Shown here: in pieces, positions 6,708 through 14,540 of the stretch | How the letters are laid out: each line of letters starts with the position of its first letter | How positions within the stretch are numbered: position 1 is the first letter of the stretch | From: an uncultured Actinomyces sp. | GTDB taxonomy: Bacteria; Actinomycetota; Actinomycetes; Actinomycetales; Actinomycetaceae | DNA: 38,852 bases | Reading direction: 5' to 3' | Assembly: GCA_902373545.1 (NCBI GenBank) | Contig: CABKMZ010000014.1 | Coordinates: 1-38,852 of the forward strand | Notes under the pieces: model-generated | Seen by the model: only the letters and a program-made list of their open reading frames with translations | Told to the model about the DNA's origin: nothing | Databases searched by the model: none | Made by a program: the position numbers and the translations under genes

Positions 6708-7487
6708 CTATGAGCTGGAGGATGCCTCCGTGGCCGTGTCCGTGGTTGTGTCCGTGTCCGTGGTTGTGTCCGTGGTCTCAGCCTCAGTCATAGGCCCGCT
6801 CGTGCCTTCGTCCGCTGAACTGGTGACGAAATGTGACGCCGCGACGATCAGATCGAAGAGTTCGAGCATGAGGTGCTTGATCATGGCCATCTGCGTCGCG
6901 AAGGAGACGATCACGATCTGCTTCGTGCCGGGCACGTGCGCCCAGTAGTCCACTCGCATGCGTTCGAGGTCGAGCTTTTCGGCCTCGGCGCGCAGGGCCG
7001 CCTCCTCGGGAGTCTCCTCCTCGGGGACCTCGATCTGGAACGAATCATCCTTTTCAATGAGCACGCGGCGCAGCGCGCGATAGTTTCCGCCCTCGACGTC
7101 GACGAACGCGTCGTCCGCGTCATCGAAGCCCATTCGAAGGATGCCAAATACTTCGTCGCTCTCCGTGCCAATCGCGGGGCTCATGCGCAGCCCCGGCGGC
7201 TGATAGACCGTGATGTTCACAGGGAAAGGCGCACCCTTTTCCAGCTCCTTGCCGAAGTACATAGCGACGGCGCCGCCTTCCATGGCCTCGGCGCACGCAT
7301 CGACCACCTGATCGTGCATCTGACGACGCAGAACGGCGGCATCGTCGGCGGGACCGACAATGCCCAAGACCAGTCGCTCGACGTCTTGCTCCACGGCCCC
7401 GTCGTCCGTGATCGCCACGGGGAACCAGGTGCCCGGCAGGTTGAAGACGAGGCGCGGGGCGTCGCCGAGGTTGTTATCGCTTGCCAT
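6708..7487 (-). CDS. Unknown soluble protein of the secretion locus with Thr/Asp-rich tail
   Basis: 259 residues, no signal or membrane helix. The folded part (about 1-225) begins RLVFNLPGTWFPVAI, and contains RRQMHDQVVDACAEAMEGG and a segment PFPVNITVYQPPGL. A [FW]xLPGxW[FW]xVP start followed by a helix and a PLPxxL strand is a pattern I associate with unnamed proteins in actinobacterial secretion loci; the link is a recollection, not a search. The last 35 residues are low complexity (TTDTTTDTDTTTDTA, then four Ser), coded by an 18-bp DNA repeat. It starts 100 nt after the lipase stop with no strong Shine-Dalgarno. Likely roles are effector chaperone or immunity factor, which the sequence does not decide. 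Confidence 0.65.
   Translation of the reverse strand: MASDNNLGDAPRLVFNLPGTWFPVAITDDGAVEQDVERLVLGIVGPADDAAVLRRQMHDQVVDACAEAMEGGAVAMYFGKELEKGAPFPVNITVYQPPGLRMSPAIGTESDEVFGILRMGFDDADDAFVDVEGGNYRALRRVLIEKDDSFQIEVPEEETPEEAALRAEAEKLDLERMRVDYWAHVPGTKQIVIVSFATQMAMIKHLMLELFDLIVAASHFVTSSADEGTSGPMTEAETTDTTTDTDTTTDTATEASSSS
6735..6775. repeat. 18-bp tandem repeat in the C-terminal tail of the 6708-7487 gene
   Basis: Just over two copies of an 18-bp unit built from the hexamers gtgtcc and gtggtt. It encodes the Thr/Asp tail and is prone to slippage in multiples of 6 bp, which keep frame. Confidence 0.75.
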
Positions 7488-7586
7488 CGTTGATTCTGCT
7501 TTCTCGTGTGGAGGTCAGATGCTGGTTGGGACGGTGACCGGAACCCACGTTGGACGCTCGGGCTCCGGTAGGAGAATCGGGGTATT

Positions 7587-9272
7587 CTATTTCTTTACAG
7601 GCACCTGCCGATGCCCGTACGCATGGCCGTGCTCGGCGTCGTATTGCCGTTTCATGGCGTCGAGTCCGTGCCTCTCCGCACTGCTTGCCTCTTCTGAAGG
7701 TGGCGCTTCAATCCGGAATTGTTTTCCGAATGCTTCAGGTATCGTCGTGATCTTCTGAATATTTGTTAGTGGATCCTTTGAATAGGAATAGTTCTCCACC
7801 CGTGCTCTTGCGTCGAGGTCGGAGGTGAAGAAGCCGTTGTGGACTGCCGACTCTCGAGCGAGCGTCATGCTCGTGTAGCTCAATCCCGCGGCGTTGAAGG
7901 TCGTCGCCTTCGACCCCGTCGCGATCGAACCCGCCGCCGCCAGCTCCCCGCCCAGGGAATGGCCGGTCAGGGAGAAGTTGCCCGCGGTGACGCCGTTGGC
8001 CATCAGGCGCTGCTTGACGGTCGTCGCCGCTTGTATCGCTTGGTGAACCTGAAGTGATGTCCCCACGGCGCCGCTCACGTCGGTGAGCACATCGCCTCCG
8101 TGCCCGAAATCGGTCCCCTCGTAGGACAAGACATAGCGCCCGTTGTCGTCACGGAAGAGCGTCGCGTGGAAGCCGGTGCTCTTGTCTTCGAGGAGCGCCG
8201 GATCGATCCCCAGTTTCCGCAGCTCCGCGGGCCTCACCTCGTGCCAGCCGGGAGGCTCCTTCCAGTCTCCGCGGGGGTGGGGCCTACCCGCGAGGTCCAT
8301 CTTGTCCCGGATGAGGCCCTCCTTGCCCGGGCGCGTGTTGATGGTGTCCGTCGTCTCCCCGTTGTCGCCGTCGTGGACGTTCGCCGGCCCATGCTCGCGT
8401 TCAGCAGCGTCAAGAGCGGCGTTGTGAGCGACCATAAGTGCTTTTTCACGTAGGGTAAGCACAGTCAAGCAAATAATGACAAATGAGACGATACTGATGA
8501 TGGGTGCTAATGGCGACAGAAGAATAGACAGCACAAGTCCAATAAAGAGAATTCCCAGAACGATTATGGCGGTGACGAGACACTGAAAGATCAGTATCAC
8601 GGTTTTGTAGATAATGTCTTTGAGTGTGTCTATCAGTTTCTTGAGGGCATTGTTTACCCAGTCGCTAATGTCCGCAAGGGCCTTGCCGACGTTTTTGATG
8701 AACTGAGAAATTTTATCGATCAGGTTGTCGTTGGTGCTGGATATCGCCGTGTCGATCTTCGAGATGGCGCGGCTCGCTGCTTCGTCGACCTCTTGGGCGA
8801 TCTGAGCGATTTCCGTCGCTGCGTCCGTCGCTGCCTGCGTGGCCCGTCGCTCGCTGGCTCGGGCCTGGTTATAGGCGTTTTGCGCGTTTGTGACGTTTAC
8901 AGTGGGGGCATGGGAGCTCTGCAGCTGCTGGAGGCGCTTCTTCGTTGCGCTCACCGTGCGTTGCGCGTCGTTGCGCTGTCGGTTGGCGCTCTTCTCTCGG
9001 GCCGCCGCTGCGTCGGCGCGCTTGTGGCAGTCGGCGAGCACCGTCTGGTACTCGCGCAGCGCCAGGCCCGTATTCAGGTACCGACCGTGCGCTGCCTCCA
9101 AGCTTTTCTTGGCGTTCTTCACCTGCCCGTACGTTGCTGTGACAGCAAGCGAATTCGAGGTTGTCACAAACTTGCTGAGGCCATCGATCGCGGACTGAAT
9201 GCTGTTCGCGGAGGTGATCAGCCCCTCGACCTTTGTTTTCAGGGCGGTGGGTTCTCCCGGAAGAGTACTCAT
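7587..9272 (-). CDS. LXG-like type VII effector with C-terminal lipase domain
   Basis: 561 residues in three parts. Residues 1 to about 205 are long polar helices (Ala/Gln/Lys/Glu-rich, no Pro), like the LXG or ESX-type targeting domains of T7SS toxins. About 210-275 hold two long hydrophobic helices. From about 330 to the end is an alpha/beta-hydrolase of the class 3 lipase type: nucleophile Ser439 in GHSLGGELA, preceded by FRDDNGRYVLSYEGTD (the oxyanion-side strand and Y-x-G-T motif), likely acid Asp500 (YSKDPLT), and several His near the C-terminus (AEHGHAYGH). The predicted reaction is hydrolysis of phospholipid or glyceride esters. Its start overlaps the stop of the helical partner gene as TAATG. 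The DNA of the membrane segment is distinctly AT-rich (25 and 26 G+C in the 60-base lines from 8461 and 8521), which may reflect hydrophobic codons plus domain shuffling. Confidence 0.85.
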   Translation of the reverse strand: MSTLPGEPTALKTKVEGLITSANSIQSAIDGLSKFVTTSNSLAVTATYGQVKNAKKSLEAAHGRYLNTGLALREYQTVLADCHKRADAAAAREKSANRQRNDAQRTVSATKKRLQQLQSSHAPTVNVTNAQNAYNQARASERRATQAATDAATEIAQIAQEVDEAASRAISKIDTAISSTNDNLIDKISQFIKNVGKALADISDWVNNALKKLIDTLKDIIYKTVILIFQCLVTAIIVLGILFIGLVLSILLSPLAPIISIVSFVIICLTVLTLREKALMVAHNAALDAAEREHGPANVHDGDNGETTDTINTRPGKEGLIRDKMDLAGRPHPRGDWKEPPGWHEVRPAELRKLGIDPALLEDKSTGFHATLFRDDNGRYVLSYEGTDFGHGGDVLTDVSGAVGTSLQVHQAIQAATTVKQRLMANGVTAGNFSLTGHSLGGELAAAGSIATGSKATTFNAAGLSYTSMTLARESAVHNGFFTSDLDARARVENYSYSKDPLTNIQKITTIPEAFGKQFRIEAPPSEEASSAERHGLDAMKRQYDAEHGHAYGHRQVPVKK

Positions 9273-9559
9273 TATTTCTTTCTCCTCAGCGCGTTCTCGA
9301 GGTCTCTGTCGAGATCCTCGAAGGTTTCGGCGATGGCGTCAAATGTCTTCGCCAGTGCCTCCAGGTGCTCGCGGAAACGCCCCCGGGTGGTGTCCCAGTT
9401 GTTGCCGAACTCTCTGACTTTTCCCGCGAGTTTGTCGTGGCCGACAACAGAGGCAATGTCCAAGGCGTCGATCTTCGCATCGTCCAACAGGGCTGCCGTT
9501 GCGCGCAGGGACTTCGATCGGTTGCGTAACTCAGTAGTGTCGAGTTTGAGGTTCGGCAT
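9272..9559 (-). CDS. Small helical partner of the LXG effector (WXG100/Lap-like)
   Basis: 95 residues, predicted all helical: an N-terminal helix (LDTTELRNRSKSLRATAALL), a turn around DIASVVGHDKLAGKVREFGNNWD, and a long C-terminal charged helix ending LENALRRKK. A helical hairpin with a conserved-looking FGNNWDTTR near the bend fits the WXG100 superfamily and the small targeting factors (Lap type) that bind LXG toxins and take them to the T7SS motor. AGGA upstream of ATG 9559. Its stop overlaps the lipase start (TAATG), strongly implying that the two are made together and form a complex. Confidence 0.8.
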   Translation of the reverse strand: MPNLKLDTTELRNRSKSLRATAALLDDAKIDALDIASVVGHDKLAGKVREFGNNWDTTRGRFREHLEALAKTFDAIAETFEDLDRDLENALRRKK

Positions 9560-9582
9560 GGGCGTTTCCTTTCTTCAGAGGA

Positions 9583-9616
9583 CCTGGGGCGCGGACGTGT
9601 CCTCCCGCGCCCCAGG
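9583..9616 (-). promoter_or_regulatory. 12-bp perfect hairpin between the WXG100 gene and the helical-partner gene
   Basis: CCTGGGGCGCGG (9583-9594) and CCGCGCCCCAGG (9605-9616) pair perfectly over a 10-nt loop, 11 nt after the WXG100 stop. No T-tract follows; instead the Shine-Dalgarno of the next gene comes within 25 nt. It may be a leaky terminator or a 3' stabiliser that lets the WXG100 transcript outnumber the effector transcript. Confidence 0.65.
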
Positions 9617-9627
9617 CGGTGACGACC

Positions 9628-9924
9628 TTACTTACCGGCCGCTCGTGCCAGCTGCTCGTCAGTCTCCTGGAGGGCCTGGGCGGCTTTGTTCAGGTAGTCG
9701 GCCATGCCGTCGATTCCCTTGACCGTGCGCGTCGCGCCCTGGGTGAACTCCTGGTACGAGCTGTCGAAGGCGCCCGAGGCGCGCGACGTCGTAAAGCCGT
9801 TCTGAACCAGCTGCTGGACCAGCGAGCGCAGCTCGTTGAGCTTGGACTCAAGATCCTGCTGGCCGTTGCGCAGGCGGGTGGCCGCAGAATGCATCTGATC
9901 GTAGGTGACATTCAGGTTTGTCAT
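9628..9924 (-). CDS. WXG100 (EsxA-like) secreted protein
   Basis: 98 residues from ATG 9924, chosen because GGAGGA lies seven bases upstream and because the family begins with a short polar segment before helix 1. Helix 1 (about 7-42) and helix 2 (about 55-95) flank the turn NGFTTSRASGAFDSSYQEF, where the usual W-x-G is replaced by A-S-G in the pattern F-x2-S-x-A-S-G-x-F, a variant seen in actinobacterial members. No signal peptide, no Cys. WXG100 proteins dimerise as helical hairpins and are both substrates and required partners of T7SS motors. It sits directly after the EssC-type motor gene but is separated from it by 158 bp with a palindrome and two hairpins, so it probably has its own promoter or processed transcript. 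Confidence 0.92.
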   Translation of the reverse strand: MTNLNVTYDQMHSAATRLRNGQQDLESKLNELRSLVQQLVQNGFTTSRASGAFDSSYQEFTQGATRTVKGIDGMADYLNKAAQALQETDEQLARAAGK

Positions 9925-9946
9925 TGTGTTCCTCCGTTGAGAATTG

Positions 9947-10004
9947 GATACCCGGGGTGGGTATCGCGGATCTGGTGTGTTCGAGCCGACGGTTCCCACG
10001 TCGG
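9947..10004 (-). promoter_or_regulatory. Structured 5' leader of the WXG100 gene
   Basis: Two perfect short inverted repeats precede the gene: GATACCC/GGGTATC (9947-9953 with 9959-9965) and CCGACG/CGTCGG (9986-9991 with 9999-10004). The first ends about 20 nt before the ATG, next to the ribosome site. They would fold in the transcript and may control translation or stability. Confidence 0.5.
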
Positions 10005-10053
10005 ATGGGTGATTAGCCCGTAATCTCAAACTAACATTTCGTTTTGTCACTGA

Positions 10054-10075
10054 CGATGGGGACTAGTCCCCATCG
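10054..10075. promoter_or_regulatory. 22-bp perfect palindrome between motor and WXG100 genes
   Basis: CGATGGGGACT (10054-10064) is followed at once by its exact reverse complement AGTCCCCATCG (10065-10075), 7 nt after the motor stop codon. With no loop it is at least as likely an operator as a terminator. Read on the minus strand no T-tract follows; on the plus strand GGTTTTGT follows. Confidence 0.65.
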
Positions 10076-10082
10076 GGTTTTG

Positions 10083-13000
10083 TCATACTCGGGGCACCTG
10101 CACTTTCCACTGTTTGCCGGACTGAACAAAGTAGCCGCGACCCGGCACGGCCTCGGCCCCGAAGATACCGGGGACGGGAACTCCGACGGCGTTCTCGCCC
10201 TCACCGGGCGAGGGGCACAGGACGATCCCTGTCCGGCCGCTGCGCACCCCGGATGCCAGCGAGCCGCCGAATGACCACCCGGACACGTCGGCCTCGGCCA
10301 CGACCAAATGACCATTGGCCTTCGCTGAGGCGATGGCGTCCTGCAACTGTTGGTCACACGCGGAGAAAGAGAACTCTCCGATACCCTCAACAAAGAGGAC
10401 GACTCCCGGCGTGGTTTCCGGAGCTTCTTCCTCAAACAGGTGACCGTGCTTGGCAAGCATGGACGCGATCTTGTCTGCTCCCTGCGCTGTCTCCGTCCAC
10501 AGCGGTTCCCTCGCCACCAGGGATCGGCGTGCACATGCGTGCAGCATGACCGCATTCGGGAAAGCACTGTGGACGCTGCGTGCCAGCCACCGGACGGTGT
10601 TGGTCCTGCCAGACTGAGCGGGGCCGGTGATCGCGAAGGTACCCCCAGGGCGCAGCGGCATCGGGGCAAGCGAGCCCGCCTCGACCCCGATGACGGGGCG
10701 TCCTTCGACAACGCGATCAACCTCGCGCTCCGGTATGTCGAGCGGCAGGGAACGGATCGGTGTCGGGCGGGTGCGTCGGCGCATAAACGAGGCGCCTGCC
10801 AGTGATTCGATCTCCCTGGCCTGGTCGTAGTCCGTGACGTTCCTGCCGAGGATCGGCAGCTGCAAGAGGTTGGGGTTACCCACCTGCATGGCGCGTCCTG
10901 GAGCGCTCGACGCGCTCAGAACATCGCGCGGAAGATTGAAATAGAGGTATGCGTCCTCGTCGGTTAGACGCAGAACCACCTTGCGTTGGAACGACGCGGC
11001 GATCGAGTTCGGGATGGCCTGCGGCCGGTCCGCCGACACCGCGAAGTGAACGCCGACTTCGCGCCCGTCCGACAGAATCTGCTGGAAACGGCTCCAGATC
11101 TTCGCATGTCGGCCGACGAGCTGGTAGGTCTCTGCGAATGTGGCGATCCCATCGATGAGCACGAGGTATCGGGGCTCGTCCTGCTTACCCGAGAGCTCCC
11201 GGTAGGAAGTCAGGTGGCTGGCGTTGACGGCCTTGTAGGAGACAGAACGCTCGTCGACGATGCTACCGAGGAAGTCGATGAGCTTGGCAATCCTCTCTTC
11301 GTCGTCGCCCTGGATAACGTTGCCGACGCTGGGGAGCTTCTTCAGCATGTCGAGGCCTCCGCCGGCGAAGTCGAGGGCGTAGACGTTGACGGGACCTGAG
11401 CTGGGGGTGATGCCTGCAGCGATCGCGAGCGATCGCAGCGCGGTCGTCTTTCCGGAACCGGAGGCGCCGTAGAAGGCGATGTGTCCGTCCGTGTCGGGTC
11501 GGAAGTACTCCACTTCCTGCGACTGGTCCTCGGGGTCGTCCAGGACACCGAGGACGATCTTGGCGTCGGAACGCTGGGGTAGAAGCGAGAGGTCGTAGAT
11601 CGGTGCGAGTTCGGGCAGCCACGGCTTGCGAGGCGCCTGGATGTTCGCTTTGGCCGACGCTGCGCAGATAGTACCGACAACTCGGGTGATGTCGGTAGGG
11701 ATCTCCTCGCGAGGCTTGGGCGGCTCGGGCGTCTTCCACTTCTGCGGCAGGCCGAAGCCCAGCGCCTCGATGTCAACCTGCGTCGTCTTGAGTCCCTCGG
11801 CCGTGCGGGCACCCGGGTAGGCCGACTGGAACACCGAGATTCTGCCGGGGCCTGTCTTTGCCGCAGCACGGCCGGGCGTGTTCTGCGGGAAGTGGGCGGC
11901 CATGGCATCCCCGAGGACATCCTGGGAATCATCGGTGTCAGCCATGCGCAGGGCGACGCGCAGGTTTGTGTTCGCACGAAGGTTGTCCTTGATGACGCCC
12001 GCAGGGCGCTGGGTCGCCAGGATGAGGTGCAGGCCGAGGGAACGTCCTCGTTGGGCGACGTCGACGACGCCGTCGATGAACTCGGGAACCTCGTTCACGA
12101 GCGCCGCGAACTCGTCGACGACAATAACGAGCGATGGGGGGCAGTCGGGATCGCCGGACTTCTCGAGGGTGACTAGGTCTTTTGCTCGTTTTTTGTTGAG
12201 AAGGCGCTCGCGGTAGTGCAGCTCCGCTCGTAGTGAGGTCAGGGCGCGGCGCACCAGGTAGGGCGACAAGTCGGTGACCAGGCCGACGGTGTGCGGCAGA
12301 TCCGTGCACTGCTCGAAGGCGGAACCGCCCTTGTAGTCGACGAACAGGAATGTCAGCCTATCGGGTGACACCGATTGGGCCATGCCGAGGACCCACGCCT
12401 GCAAGAACTCGGACTTGCCGGCACCCGTCGTGCCGCCGACCAGCGCGTGCGGTCCGTGCAAGCGTAGGTCCAGCTGCATGGGCTCGCTCGCCCCCTGACC
12501 GACGATGGCTGACAGGGGAACGGCCGGAATCTTGCGATGGGGGTGCCCCGGTGTGCGGTCGATGATCGAGTGCGAGGCCCTCCACCGTTCGATGATGGCG
12601 TTGGGATCGTCCGCCAGTTCCTGGCCAGTCAGATCCACGTAGGAAATGGAGCCTGGCAGATCCGAGTCATCGTCGACGGGGACTCCCGCGTCGAAGAGAG
12701 GGGATAGTGACCGGCCCAGGGCAGCCAACTCCTCGTCCGAGACGCGGTCCACGCTCACGTCCTCAAGCGCGCGCGACGCGCGTACGTCACCGATGGAAGC
12801 CTGCCTGCCGTCGAATGCGATGAACGATCGGCACGCCGCAGGTAATTCGGTGAAGGACGGGGCCATCCACACAAAGTAGATACCTCGATCAGGGCCCAAC
12901 TCGGCAAGACGGTTCAGGCGAGCGCGGTCCACCAGCACGTCGTCCACGAAAACGACCACCGCGGGAATCGGATTAGGGAACTTCTTCGACGTATCCTGCG

Positions 13001-14540
13001 CAGAGGCCTCGCTAGAGGAGGCCGAAGCAACCTCGGGGCCGCGGTTGGAGACCTCACTGGGGTCGCCCTGAGTGCGGGCTTCGAGCAGGCCTTCGAGCGA
13101 AGAGAGCAGGACCTTCGCGGAAGCCGAGTCGGAGGCAAGGTGGACGCCGGCACCGAAGGGGGAGTGCGGGGAGGAGCAGTGAGGGAGCCACTTCATCCAC
13201 TCCCATCCCCACACATGATCGGTGGAGGTCATGCAGGTGACGATGACTTCAGCAGGCGAGTACTGTGCCGCCAGCTGGGCTGCGATCGCCCCGCGCGCCT
13301 GCCTGAGGACGTCGCTCGGGCCGCACAAGCCCAGGCCTCCGGACGAGCGGATGTCGGCAACGAGTGGAACATTCGTGACCCGCGAGTACTCAACGGCGAG
13401 CGCGCGCACCTTGGCGACCGCCTCCGGAAGACCCGTGCGCTGATCCGCCCCTTCGATGGTGACCGTCGCGGTGTCCGTCCCTTGCCCCAGGCGGAACTTC
13501 AGGAACTCCGGGTGCTCGGGCCTGCGTATCCACAACGAGCCGTCGCGACGCAGCGCCCCCTCGATGGTCTGCTTGATCGGAGGGAACTGAGCGTGGCGGG
13601 ACTCCACATCCTCGCGTCGACTGTCATCCAGGTCCTGGTGGGTGACCTTCAGAGCATCTTCAAACTGCGTCATTGCTTCGGTGAACTCGCTTGTCGACTG
13701 TCGACGTTGGTCCCACCACGAGCCGATCATGATGATCGGACTCAGGATGATGAACACCAAGCTCGTCAGCTGTCGGGTCAGTAGGAACATGGATGCGCCC
13801 ATAATCAGGGGGGCCACGAGGCCGATGAATGGGAAACGCGAGGGCTTGGGGCGGGTTGGTGCATCGGGGAGCTTGATCGTTCGGGGGATCGCGTGTGGGA
13901 TGACCTGAGGCGACCTGATGAATGCGATGTCCGTGGACTCGCCAGTCGATTCGGGCATCTTTGTCTGGACCAGTTGGATCTGAGTGTCTCCAAGGAGGAC
14001 CACGTCACCGGGTGTCACCGTGGCCTGCTGCACGCGCTGGTTGCCAACGAGGACACCGTTGGCTGAGTTGAGGTCGTGAATTTCAATGCTTGAGCCGACG
14101 GTGATGCGAGCATGTTCCTTCGACACTCGACGGTCGTTGAGCATGATCGTGCACGAGGGAGATCGGCCCACGGTTGTGCCGCCGAAATACAGGGGGACGC
14201 ACATGCCCTTGTCATTTCCGTCCAGGACGCGTAGTTCGCCCGCCACGCCTCCCGTTGGAGTCGCGTCTTTCGCCGAGGCGATGTCGACAAGTGAACCCGA
14301 GTTGAGTCCTGTCTCAGTCACGTATGCCGTTGACGGCAGGACTGAGGTGATTCTTCCGTCCACGGGATCGAGAACCCTGAGCGTCAGCGAATCGGGTGCA
14401 GCCAGGGTAGCGGCGCTCTGTCGCGGACCCGAGGAAGCCAGAGCGGCAGCAACATCTCCGACCGTCGCCGTTGCATCGGTGGTGACCAGCAGGTCGATAT
14501 CCTCGCGGGTACGCCCGCGCAGTGTCAGTTTGATCTTCAT
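10083..14540 (-). CDS. FHA-containing FtsK/SpoIIIE-type T7SS motor ATPase (EccC/EssC)
   Basis: 1485 residues. Order: N-terminal ubiquitin-like-sized domain (about 1-95, beginning MKIKLTLRGRTREDIDLLV), a clear FHA domain (about 105-195: TTVGRSPSC, VSKEHARI, DLNSANGVLV), two membrane helices (about 235-275), a linker domain, then three ATPase modules. Module 1 is canonical: Walker A GGTTGAGKS near 700-709, VDYKGGSAF, and Walker B LVIVVDEFAAL. Module 2 has Walker A GASGSGKT near 1024 but IDGIATF where a DE is expected. Module 3 has GPAQSGRT near 1303 with Arg for the P-loop Lys, and VEGIGEF. This is the energy source that recognises and exports WXG100/LXG substrates. Start ATG 14540 has AAAGGA six bases upstream and overlaps the previous stop (ATGA). 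The FHA domain makes it a target for the neighbouring kinase. Confidence 0.95.
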   Translation of the reverse strand: MKIKLTLRGRTREDIDLLVTTDATATVGDVAAALASSGPRQSAATLAAPDSLTLRVLDPVDGRITSVLPSTAYVTETGLNSGSLVDIASAKDATPTGGVAGELRVLDGNDKGMCVPLYFGGTTVGRSPSCTIMLNDRRVSKEHARITVGSSIEIHDLNSANGVLVGNQRVQQATVTPGDVVLLGDTQIQLVQTKMPESTGESTDIAFIRSPQVIPHAIPRTIKLPDAPTRPKPSRFPFIGLVAPLIMGASMFLLTRQLTSLVFIILSPIIMIGSWWDQRRQSTSEFTEAMTQFEDALKVTHQDLDDSRREDVESRHAQFPPIKQTIEGALRRDGSLWIRRPEHPEFLKFRLGQGTDTATVTIEGADQRTGLPEAVAKVRALAVEYSRVTNVPLVADIRSSGGLGLCGPSDVLRQARGAIAAQLAAQYSPAEVIVTCMTSTDHVWGWEWMKWLPHCSSPHSPFGAGVHLASDSASAKVLLSSLEGLLEARTQGDPSEVSNRGPEVASASSSEASAQDTSKKFPNPIPAVVVFVDDVLVDRARLNRLAELGPDRGIYFVWMAPSFTELPAACRSFIAFDGRQASIGDVRASRALEDVSVDRVSDEELAALGRSLSPLFDAGVPVDDDSDLPGSISYVDLTGQELADDPNAIIERWRASHSIIDRTPGHPHRKIPAVPLSAIVGQGASEPMQLDLRLHGPHALVGGTTGAGKSEFLQAWVLGMAQSVSPDRLTFLFVDYKGGSAFEQCTDLPHTVGLVTDLSPYLVRRALTSLRAELHYRERLLNKKRAKDLVTLEKSGDPDCPPSLVIVVDEFAALVNEVPEFIDGVVDVAQRGRSLGLHLILATQRPAGVIKDNLRANTNLRVALRMADTDDSQDVLGDAMAAHFPQNTPGRAAAKTGPGRISVFQSAYPGARTAEGLKTTQVDIEALGFGLPQKWKTPEPPKPREEIPTDITRVVGTICAASAKANIQAPRKPWLPELAPIYDLSLLPQRSDAKIVLGVLDDPEDQSQEVEYFRPDTDGHIAFYGASGSGKTTALRSLAIAAGITPSSGPVNVYALDFAGGGLDMLKKLPSVGNVIQGDDEERIAKLIDFLGSIVDERSVSYKAVNASHLTSYRELSGKQDEPRYLVLIDGIATFAETYQLVGRHAKIWSRFQQILSDGREVGVHFAVSADRPQAIPNSIAASFQRKVVLRLTDEDAYLYFNLPRDVLSASSAPGRAMQVGNPNLLQLPILGRNVTDYDQAREIESLAGASFMRRRTRPTPIRSLPLDIPEREVDRVVEGRPVIGVEAGSLAPMPLRPGGTFAITGPAQSGRTNTVRWLARSVHSAFPNAVMLHACARRSLVAREPLWTETAQGADKIASMLAKHGHLFEEEAPETTPGVVLFVEGIGEFSFSACDQQLQDAIASAKANGHLVVAEADVSGWSFGGSLASGVRSGRTGIVLCPSPGEGENAVGVPVPGIFGAEAVPGRGYFVQSGKQWKVQVPRV

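Noticed and set aside
10054..10075. 22-bp palindrome taken as a normal terminator of the motor gene
   Set aside because: It has no loop and, on the minus strand, no T-tract; kept as a palindromic site of undecided role rather than called a terminator.
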